DNA of 64,000 bases. It comes from Rosenbergiella collisarenosi. Its GTDB lineage: Bacteria; Pseudomonadota; Gammaproteobacteria; Enterobacterales; Enterobacteriaceae. Where the stretch lies: positions 372,001 to 436,000 of the forward strand of contig NZ_JABBFP010000002.1 in assembly GCF_018494085.1 (NCBI RefSeq), read 5' to 3'. This document shows positions 15,082-20,974 of the stretch, one piece after another (position 1 is the stretch's first letter; each line of letters opens with the position of its first letter). Both the position numbers and the translations under genes were made by a program. The notes under the pieces were generated by a model. It did no database searches and was not told the origin of the DNA. It worked only from the letters and a program-made list of their open reading frames with translations.

Positions 15082-15930
15082 ATGAAAATAAAAAGCCTAC
15101 CGGCTGCACCGGTGGGGCGACCTGCTGCGCTTAAAAATCGTGATCTTCCGGCTGCAACCTTGGCGCGCTGGGATGGTTCGATTAAAGCTGCCAATACTGA
15201 TGACAACAGTATTTCAATCTTCGATGTGATTGGTGCTGATTACTGGGGGGACGGTGTCACAGCTAGCCGTATCTCTGGCGCACTGCGCTCGCTTGGTGGG
15301 GCCGATGTTACGGTAAATATCAATTCACCCGGTGGCGACATGTTCGAGGGGTTAGCTATCTACAACCTGCTTCGCGAATACCAAGGAAAAGTCACCGTAA
15401 AGGTGTTGGGGCTAGCCGCCTCCGCTGCATCGGTGATCGCTATGGCTGGTGACGATATTCAAATTGGGCGAGGGGCTTTCCTGATGATCCACAATTGCTG
15501 GGTCATTGCTATGGGTAACCGGCATGACTTATCTCAAGCTGCGAGCGACATGGAGCCTTTCGACCAAGCAATGGCCGATATCTATTCTGCCCGCACTGGC
15601 CTAAGCAATCAGGATATTGCCAACATGATGGACGAAGAGACCTATATCGGCGGCAGCGATGCAGTTGAGAAAGGTTTTGCTGACCGATTGTTATCTGCCG
15701 ATGAGATCTCCGATGGAGACGATAGCCCGAGTGCAGCACTGCGCAAGATTGATGCGTTACTCGCAAAATCTGATACGCCGCGATCTGAACGCAGAAAATT
15801 ACTTAAAGCCTTAACAGGAAGTATGCCGAGCGCTACTTCTGATAAAACGGGTACGCCGAGCGCTGCCGAAAACATTAACCCTGAAAATCTTGCTCAACTC
15901 AAAAACGCGATCGCCGCGTTCGGCAATTAA
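15082..15930 (+). CDS. ClpP-type head maturation protease
   Basis: The 282-residue protein is a ClpP-like prohead protease. The nucleophile is Ser114 in GLAASAAS and the histidine is His137 in LMIHNCW; INSPGGDMFEGLAIYN before them is the usual oxyanion region. It would digest the scaffold (delta) part of the capsid protein during maturation. About 60 C-terminal residues form a low-complexity tail that may be self-cleaved. A ribosome site GGAGCGA precedes the ATG. Confidence 0.93.
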   Translation: MKIKSLPAAPVGRPAALKNRDLPAATLARWDGSIKAANTDDNSISIFDVIGADYWGDGVTASRISGALRSLGGADVTVNINSPGGDMFEGLAIYNLLREYQGKVTVKVLGLAASAASVIAMAGDDIQIGRGAFLMIHNCWVIAMGNRHDLSQAASDMEPFDQAMADIYSARTGLSNQDIANMMDEETYIGGSDAVEKGFADRLLSADEISDGDDSPSAALRKIDALLAKSDTPRSERRKLLKALTGSMPSATSDKTGTPSAAENINPENLAQLKNAIAAFGN

Positions 15931-15939
15931 GGAAAATTT

Positions 15940-17169
15940 ATGTCTGAAGTTAACGATCTATTAAAACAAGTCTCTGCGAAACTCGATGAAGTATCGGGCA
16001 CCTATAGTAAAAAAGCTGAGGAAGCACTTAACGAAGCGAAAAACTCTGGGCAGTTATCTGCACAAACTAAAGAGTCGGTGGATAAACTGGCTACCGAACA
16101 TAATGCGCTGAACGAAGCATTAAAAACGCTTAAGGCATCAGTCGGTGATTTAGAGCAGCATGTGGCTCAGATGCCACTTGCAAACGCGCAGCAAGTTGTC
16201 CAGACAGTTGGTCAGACAGTCATTAGCTCTGAGGCACTTAAGGCGTTTGCAGCAAGTATCGAAGGCGGAAAGCGGGTTAGTGTCCCGATCAACGCAGCAC
16301 TGTTGTCTACTGACGTCGCGAAGGATGTTGTCCAGCCGCAACGCTTGCCTGGTATCGACACTGCACCTAAACAGCGTCTCTTCATTCGAGACCTTATCGC
16401 TCCGGGACGTACCAGCGCACCGGCTATCTTCTGGGTTCAACAAACTGGTTTTACTAATAAGGCGGCAGTTGTACCAGAGGGAACGACTAAGCCGTACAGC
16501 GACATCCAGTTTGCAACACAGATTACGCCAGTTACCACCATCGCCCATATGTTTAAAGCATCTAAGCAGATCCTTGATGATTTTGCGCAGTTACAGTCCA
16601 CTGTCGATGCTGAGATGCAGTACGGGCTGAAGTATGTTGAAGAGCAAGAGATTCTGTTCGGTGACGGTACTGGCGCGCACTTAAAAGGTATCGTCCCGCA
16701 AGCCTCTAAGTTTGCGGCACAATTTACCGTTGCGAGTCAGAACGGTATCGATGATCTGCGTCTTGCTATGTTACAAGCTCAGCTTGCTCGTTTCCCTGCC
16801 TCGGGTCATGTGCTGCACTTTATTGATTGGGCGAAAATAGAACTGACTAAAGACAGTTTAGGCCGCTACATTCTGGCTAATCCTTCCGCGTTAACCGGAC
16901 CAACGTTATGGGGCTTACCTGTTGTCGCCACAGAGGCCGCGGCTTTCCAAGGGAAGTTCCTAACCGGCGCATTTAACGCCGCAGCGCAACTGTTCGACCG
17001 TGAAGATGCGAATGTCGTTATCTCCACCGAAAACTCCGACGACTTCGAGAAAAACATGATCTCGATTCGCTGCGAAGAACGTTTGGCTCTTGCAGTGAAG
17101 CGCCCTGAAGCATTCATTTACGGTGACTTCACCGTGCCGGCAGCTTCTGGTGATTCATCCGGGAAGTAA
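15940..17169 (+). CDS. Major capsid protein (HK97 gp5-like)
   Basis: The 409-residue protein has a coiled-coil N-terminal delta domain (about residues 1-110), followed by an HK97 fold: LFIRDLIAPGRTSAPAIFWVQ, VPEGTTKPYSDIQFATQ, VEEQEILFGDGTGAHLKGIVPQAS, and a C-terminal AFIYGDFTVPA strand. The acidic and lysine-rich N-terminus is expected to be removed by the preceding protease. A hairpin follows the gene, which may help keep capsid messenger levels high. Confidence 0.96.
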   Translation: MSEVNDLLKQVSAKLDEVSGTYSKKAEEALNEAKNSGQLSAQTKESVDKLATEHNALNEALKTLKASVGDLEQHVAQMPLANAQQVVQTVGQTVISSEALKAFAASIEGGKRVSVPINAALLSTDVAKDVVQPQRLPGIDTAPKQRLFIRDLIAPGRTSAPAIFWVQQTGFTNKAAVVPEGTTKPYSDIQFATQITPVTTIAHMFKASKQILDDFAQLQSTVDAEMQYGLKYVEEQEILFGDGTGAHLKGIVPQASKFAAQFTVASQNGIDDLRLAMLQAQLARFPASGHVLHFIDWAKIELTKDSLGRYILANPSALTGPTLWGLPVVATEAAAFQGKFLTGAFNAAAQLFDREDANVVISTENSDDFEKNMISIRCEERLALAVKRPEAFIYGDFTVPAASGDSSGK

Positions 17170-17178
17170 TGATAGATA

Positions 17179-17199
17179 GGCGGCAGTCTGCCGCCTTTC
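17179..17199 (+). terminator. Hairpin after capsid gene
   Basis: GGCGGCA pairs with TGCCGCC around GTC, followed by TTTC. It lies immediately after the capsid gene. It is either a weak terminator or an RNA-stabilising structure that favours capsid expression over the genes behind it. Confidence 0.6.
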
Positions 17200-17211
17200 A
17201 AGCGAGGTTCT

Positions 17212-17433
17212 ATGAAACTACTAGCGAAAAAACCACTGTTAGTAGCAGGTGACGTTATCGCTGAAGGTGAATCATTCACAGTTACCGAGCAGCGTGGACG
17301 TGAGCTCGTTTTACTCGGCTACGCAACGTTAGCGGTGAGCAAAAAGGTCGAGATTGATAGCCAGAATGACTCCCTAACGAAACCATCACAACGTGTTCGC
17401 GGCAAAAAGGCGGTCGATGATGCTGACAGTTGA
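17212..17433 (+). CDS. Small head-completion-region protein, unknown
   Basis: This 73-residue protein starts at an ATG behind GCGAGG and sits between the capsid and connector genes. The N-terminal half forms probable strands (LLVAGDVIAEGESFTVTEQ), followed by a helix (RGRELVLLGYATLA) and a basic tail. Similar short genes occur at this place in related phages, but I know no function. It overlaps the connector gene by 17 bases. Confidence 0.65.
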   Translation: MKLLAKKPLLVAGDVIAEGESFTVTEQRGRELVLLGYATLAVSKKVEIDSQNDSLTKPSQRVRGKKAVDDADS

Positions 17434-17746
17434 GCAGGTGAAACTGCATTGCCGAATCGATGGTAGTGATACTGACGAAGACGCATGGATCTCGGCAAGA
17501 ATAAAGGCAGCCTCTCGTTATGTCGAAACCTACACTCGCAGGAAGCTATTTAACTCAGCAGACGATGTTAACTATCTGAGTGAGCCGTTTCGCCTTCTCT
17601 ATGATGCTGATATTGAAACTGCAATGCTTATGCTGGTGGGGCACTGGTACGCAAACAGAGAAGCCGTTATCACCAATGGTAGCTCTTCAGCCGTCGATCT
17701 CGCTGTTGATTCACTACTCCAACCCTATCGTATTTACGGAGTGTAG
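17417..17746 (+). CDS. Head-tail connector protein (gp6-like)
   Basis: Assigned from the first of two adjacent ATGs, it has 109 residues. The helical pattern LTVEQVKLHCRIDGSDTDEDAWISARIKAASRYVETYTRRKL is that of HK97 gp6 family connectors, which form a ring below the portal. The C-terminal LLQPYRIYGV end is also typical. It lies between the capsid and head-closure genes as expected. Confidence 0.85.
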   Translation: MMLTVEQVKLHCRIDGSDTDEDAWISARIKAASRYVETYTRRKLFNSADDVNYLSEPFRLLYDADIETAMLMLVGHWYANREAVITNGSSSAVDLAVDSLLQPYRIYGV

Positions 17747-17749
17747 CTC

Positions 17750-17905
17750 ATGGCTTGTGCAGGTTGTGAGCGCCGCCGCGCGTGGGTTAAAGAAATGATG
17801 AGGTTAGCTAATGAACGACTCCATGGTCGAAGCGCTAATTCTAGCGATAAACGAACAGACGAAAGCCCAGCAAGCTCAGACAAAGGCAATACTGGAACTG
17901 GCTGA
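17750..17905 (+). CDS. Small cysteine-containing phage protein, overlapping
   Basis: Starting just after the connector stop (GCTCATGG), this frame codes for 51 residues: MACAGCERRRAWVKEMMRLANERL, then a hydrophilic tail. A short CxxC-E-RRR-W start occurs in many siphophages at this point of the head module. It overlaps the following gene by 95 bases in another frame. The tail is low complexity and may be a by-product of that overlap. Function is unknown. Confidence 0.5.
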   Translation: MACAGCERRRAWVKEMMRLANERLHGRSANSSDKRTDESPASSDKGNTGTG

Positions 17906-18092
17906 ATCCAACCAGCAACTAATAGCCCTGTTAATCGATGATTCTGACGTAGTGGAAGACGAACCGAATCGTGTTCAGGTTTACTTAAATGGTCAGCCGA
18001 AAGAAGAGCAAATTGCTCAGATCCGAAAAGCTTCCTCGGAAGCAGCTCAACAAGGCTATCTTCACGGCCAAAGGCTCTTAGGAGATCGCTAG
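17811..18092 (+). CDS. Small coiled-coil phage protein
   Basis: A 93-residue protein with a helical, glutamine-rich N-terminus (LAINEQTKAQQAQTKAILELAESNQQL) and an acidic middle, then VQVYLNGQPK. The same layout is found in small proteins between the connector and head-closure genes of other siphophages. It stops directly before the head-closure gene. Role unknown. Confidence 0.65.
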   Translation: MNDSMVEALILAINEQTKAQQAQTKAILELAESNQQLIALLIDDSDVVEDEPNRVQVYLNGQPKEEQIAQIRKASSEAAQQGYLHGQRLLGDR

Positions 18093-18425
18093 ATGAACGC
18101 TGGAAAACTTCGTCACCGCGTTGAGCTACAGCGATTTATTGAAACTCAAAACCCTGAAACGGGGGCAATCACCAGAGGGTTTAGTTCAGTGGCTAAACTC
18201 TGGGCGGAAGTCGTGCCTTCTTCTGTGCGTGAGTTTATCGCTGCGCAATCAGAGCAGAGTGAAGTAACAGGGCGTATCACGCTTCGTTATCGTTCCGATA
18301 TCACCAATAAAGACCGTATTGTTTACCGCGGTAAAATTTACGACATTATTGGTGCACTTCCTGACCCAGAAAGCGGCATCGAATACCTCACCTTGGCGAT
18401 AAAGGAGGGCGTGAGTGATGGCTGA
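18093..18425 (+). CDS. Head-closure / head-tail joining protein
   Basis: The 110-residue protein matches the phage head-tail joining family (SPP1 gp16 type): MNAGKLRHRVELQRF opening, a central LWAEVVPSSVREFIAAQSEQSEVTGRI segment and the YRGKIYDIIGALPDPE strand pair. It closes the head after packaging and forms the tail docking site. It ends inside the beginning of the next gene. Confidence 0.9.
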   Translation: MNAGKLRHRVELQRFIETQNPETGAITRGFSSVAKLWAEVVPSSVREFIAAQSEQSEVTGRITLRYRSDITNKDRIVYRGKIYDIIGALPDPESGIEYLTLAIKEGVSDG

Positions 18426-18903
18426 TGGCGTTCAACTTAAAATCGAGGGGCTTGCAGCGCTAAAGGGTAAACTTAGCGAGATATCGGACGACTTACGCAG
18501 AAAAAGCGGAAGAGCTGCGCTGCGTAAGGCTGCTAACGTTATTGCTGCCAAAGCAAGAAGTAATGCGTTACGTGCCGATGATCCTCACACGGGTCGTAGC
18601 ATTGCCGATAACATCGCTTTACGCTGGAACGGTAGATTATTTAAGCGTACTGGTAACCTTGGTTTCAGAGTCGGCGTATTGCACGGCGCGGTACTGAAAA
18701 ATCATCCTGATAAGGGGATGAACGCACCCACACCGCACTGGCGATTACTTGAGTTTGGTACCGAGAAAATGAAAGCTCAGCCGATTATGCGCCCGGCCAT
18801 CGAATCGAGTGTTAATGAGGTTATTTCAACCTTTACCACAGAGTATGAAAAAGGTATCGATCGCGCGATTAAACGAGCACAGAAAAAGGGAGTTGACCCA
18901 TGA
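18418..18903 (+). CDS. HK97 gp10-family tail completion protein
   Basis: ATG 18418 lies behind AAGGAGGG at good spacing; GTG 18415 is less favoured. The 161-residue product has the HK97-gp10 pattern: a helix LKGKLSEISDDLRRKSGRAALRKAANVIAAKA, then GNLGFRVGVLHG, and the HWRLLEFGTEKMKAQPIMRPAIES motif. It belongs to the neck or tail-completion complex. It overlaps both neighbours. Confidence 0.88.
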   Translation: MADGVQLKIEGLAALKGKLSEISDDLRRKSGRAALRKAANVIAAKARSNALRADDPHTGRSIADNIALRWNGRLFKRTGNLGFRVGVLHGAVLKNHPDKGMNAPTPHWRLLEFGTEKMKAQPIMRPAIESSVNEVISTFTTEYEKGIDRAIKRAQKKGVDP

Positions 18904-19265
18904 TTGCCCCAATATTTGCGGTCTGCAGTAAAGACGCAACGGTTAAGCAGTTATTAGGAACCTCACCAGTCAGGCTCTATCCCTTTGGTCAGCACTATGA
19001 CAACGTGGTTTACCCCTACGTAGTATGGCAGAACGTGGGTGGAGAGCCTGAAAACTATTTAGGCAATCGTCCTGACATTGACCGCTTTAGTATACAGATC
19101 GATGTTTATGCTAATAGCGACTCTGAAGTTTTGGCCGTGGCCAGCGCAATTCGCGATGCACTTGAAGGTGTCGCGTATGTCGTTCGGTGGGGACAGCAAA
19201 CTATGGACAGTGAAACTAAGAAGTACCGCTATTCATTCGATATTGATTGGCTTGTTCATCGTTAA
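18900..19265 (+). CDS. Tail terminator/completion protein (DUF3168)
   Basis: The 121-residue protein has the DUF3168 layout: helical N-terminus, VRLYPFGQHYDNVVYPYVVWQNV, and FSIQIDVYANSDSEVLAVASAIRDAL. The family includes the tail terminators that cap the tail tube. Its start overlaps the previous stop (ATGA), and a terminator follows. Confidence 0.87.
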   Translation: MIAPIFAVCSKDATVKQLLGTSPVRLYPFGQHYDNVVYPYVVWQNVGGEPENYLGNRPDIDRFSIQIDVYANSDSEVLAVASAIRDALEGVAYVVRWGQQTMDSETKKYRYSFDIDWLVHR

Positions 19266-19284
19266 TTTCACTTCACTCTTACAC

Positions 19285-19306
19285 AACCCGCTGCGGCGGG
19301 TTTTTT
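19285..19306 (+). terminator. Intrinsic terminator before tail tube gene
   Basis: AACCCGC (19285-19291) and GCGGGTT (19296-19302) form a stem around TGCG with a T6 tail. The same stem occurs at 20939 and 28366. Confidence 0.8.
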
Positions 19307-19321
19307 ATTGGAGAAATCTCT

Positions 19322-19810
19322 ATGTCTGTATTAACCCAGGGGACACAGCTTTTAGTTCTCAGCGCTGGCGTGATCACAGAAATTGAATGTATTACCGGTT
19401 TTACACCCGGTGGGAACCCAGCAGACCAAATTGAAGACACTTGCTTATCTGAGCGTGATTCTCGAACTTACAAAAAAGGTTTGAAAACACCCGGCCAAGC
19501 GACAGTAACGCTGAATGCTGATCCTAAAAATAAAAGCCACATTATGTTGAGTCAACTGGCTGAGGCCGATGACGACACGCCATTAACGTGGATTGTGGCG
19601 TGGGCAGACGGCACATCACTGCCAACGGTTGCCGCGGCAGATGCCAATAACTCTATTGGCGGGATTATCTACCCGACTGATCGTACATTTTATGTTTTCC
19701 AAGGTTACCCGGCAGATTTCCCCTTCGATTTCCAGGCGAACGCTGTAGTAACAACCTCTGCAAGTATCCAGCGTACTGGTAAAGGTTCTTGGCTCACTAA
19801 ATCAGCTTAA
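19322..19810 (+). CDS. Major tail tube protein
   Basis: Chosen from ATG 19322 with a GGAG ribosome site just after the terminator, the protein has 162 residues. It is rich in beta strands, with MSVLTQGTQLLVL, ATVTLNADPKNKSHIMLSQLAE and the terminal FDFQANAVVTTSASIQRTGKGSWLTK, as in lambda V-like tail tube subunits. It polymerises around the tape measure. A perfect palindrome directly after the gene may stabilise its message. Confidence 0.88.
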   Translation: MSVLTQGTQLLVLSAGVITEIECITGFTPGGNPADQIEDTCLSERDSRTYKKGLKTPGQATVTLNADPKNKSHIMLSQLAEADDDTPLTWIVAWADGTSLPTVAAADANNSIGGIIYPTDRTFYVFQGYPADFPFDFQANAVVTTSASIQRTGKGSWLTKSA

Positions 19811-19815
19811 CAAAT

Positions 19816-19831
19816 GCCCGAGCGCTCGGGC
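19816..19831 (+). terminator. Perfect palindrome after tail tube gene
   Basis: GCCCGAGCGCTCGGGC is a 16-bp perfect inverted repeat followed by only two T. It may attenuate transcription or protect the 3' end of the tail tube message. Its place mirrors the hairpin after the capsid gene. Confidence 0.55.
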
Positions 19832-19844
19832 TTAGGATAAATTC

Positions 19845-20195
19845 ATGAAACTGACTCTTGATAGCTTAAAAGAAACAGGGGCGTTCACCGGCCGTCCAGT
19901 AGAGAAAGAAATTACTTGGAAGCAGGGCGAGAACGATATTGTAGCAACCGTTTATATCCGTCCTCTTGGTTACCACTCTGCCAAATCAGATATTCTGTCC
20001 AGTAATGGCAAAGTGGATAATGTGGCTGGCCGCATTGCAGCCTCGATCTGTGATGAAAAAGGCCATCCAGTTTTTACTGCCGAAGATATTACTGGCGAAG
20101 CTGACCCAGAGCGCGGCGCTCTCGATGGTAATTTGACAGTGGCTTTGTTGATCGCAATTAGTGAGGTCAATGAGCTGGGAAAGACAAAAAGCTAA
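19845..20195 (+). CDS. Tail assembly chaperone (G-like)
   Basis: This 116-residue protein is the lambda gpG analogue by position between tail tube and tape measure, and by sequence features of the TAC family (MKLTLDSLKETGAF, then VYIRPLGYHSA). A canonical GGGAAAG slippery sequence sits near its 3' end (20177-20183). Ribosomes that slip back by one base read on into the following frame and make a G-GT-type fusion. The chaperone pair coats the tape measure before tube assembly. Confidence 0.85.
   Translation: MKLTLDSLKETGAFTGRPVEKEITWKQGENDIVATVYIRPLGYHSAKSDILSSNGKVDNVAGRIAASICDEKGHPVFTAEDITGEADPERGALDGNLTVALLIAISEVNELGKTKS
20177..20183 (+). promoter_or_regulatory. Programmed -1 frameshift site GGGAAAG
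   Basis: The heptamer is in the zero frame as G GGA AAG, identical to the slippery sequence of the lambda G-T overlap. After a -1 shift the reading frame stays open from 20183 through the next ATG at 20228 to the stop at 20503, adding about 107 residues. Zero-frame translation stops at 20193-20195. Confidence 0.88.
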
Positions 20196-20227
20196 CTGCA
20201 GAAGATGAAATATGGTGTGAGCTCGTC

Positions 20228-20503
20228 ATGAACGGCATTGGGGGCCGCACCATTGCAGAAGCTCAGGAACGAATGTCGGTTACCGAATATCAGATGTGGA
20301 TATTGTACCGCCAGAAGTATGGTGGGCTTAATCCAGTTATGCGGACTGAGTGGGGAGCGGCGCTCGTGTCGTCGGTTATCGCAAATATCAACCGAGATAA
20401 AAAGACACCCGCGTTTTCCTTAACTGACTTTGCTCCTCATATTGGCGGCGACAAGGAAAAGGAAGAGCTATCACTAGAGGAAGCGAAGAGACATTGGGCT
20501 TAA
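20228..20503 (+). CDS. Tail assembly chaperone T-like extension (via -1 frameshift)
   Basis: The frame from 20228 codes for 91 residues but has no ribosome site. It is open upstream as far as the slippery site at 20177-20183, adding LTAEDEIWCELVMNGIGG. The segment with RTIAEAQERMSVTEYQMWILYRQKYGGLN is typical of the T part of lambda-like GT chaperones. I therefore read it as the 3' half of a frameshift fusion with 19845-20195 rather than an independent gene. Such fusions contact both the tape measure and the tube protein. Confidence 0.82.
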   Translation: MNGIGGRTIAEAQERMSVTEYQMWILYRQKYGGLNPVMRTEWGAALVSSVIANINRDKKTPAFSLTDFAPHIGGDKEKEELSLEEAKRHWA

Positions 20504-20572
20504 TTTATTTTTCATACTATCTATTTCATGCGCCATTGCTTACGATTGCTCCGCCTAATCACGGAGAATACT

Positions 20573-20935
20573 ATGAAAAAATTTTTTTTATTAATCACTT
20601 TGCTCTTTCCTGCTTTAGTTTTAGCTGACGATAATGTCTCTGAGCTAAGGTATCCTAATGGTGATGTTGTCTATGTTGGGAGAAATCACACTGTATTAAT
20701 CAAGATAAGAAATAAAGAGAGTATAGGGTGCCGTTTATATAATGGGACAGACGGAATTGATAACTTCGGAAAGCAATATAAAATCGCAGCATATCGCTGT
20801 GATAATAATGAAATATTGGGATTAAAGCTTCCAGACGATTACACCTACGTTGCAGTTATAAAGGGCCCAGGAATTAGGTCTGCGATATTCAGGGTCGATG
20901 GAAACGCAACAACATTTTATAAGTACGCAGATTGA
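20573..20935 (+). CDS. Secreted hypothetical protein, candidate moron
   Basis: ATG 20573, behind CGGAGAA, gives 120 residues with a clear signal peptide (MKKFFLLITLLFPALVLADD, cut after about residue 19). The mature part is beta-rich with two cysteines (IGCRL and AYRCDN) that could form a disulphide. No family is recognised. It is inserted between the tail chaperone and the tape measure, where phages normally have no gene, and a terminator follows at once, so it fits an accessory gene expressed from the prophage. An exclusion or host-modifying role is a guess. Confidence 0.65.
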   Translation: MKKFFLLITLLFPALVLADDNVSELRYPNGDVVYVGRNHTVLIKIRNKESIGCRLYNGTDGIDNFGKQYKIAAYRCDNNEILGLKLPDDYTYVAVIKGPGIRSAIFRVDGNATTFYKYAD

Positions 20936-20938
20936 ATC

Positions 20939-20960
20939 AACCCGCTTCGGCGGGTTTTTT
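20939..20960 (+). terminator. Intrinsic terminator after secreted protein gene
   Basis: AACCCGC (20939-20945) and GCGGGTT (20950-20956) form a stem around a TTCG tetraloop and run into six T. The UUCG loop makes this a very stable hairpin. It is nearly identical to the structures at 19285 and 28366. Confidence 0.88.
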
Positions 20961-20974
20961 ATTGGAGTGAGATA

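Noticed and set aside
16150..16630. 132- and 156-residue frames over the capsid gene on both strands
   Set aside because: They are shadows of the well-supported capsid frame, with no ribosome sites.
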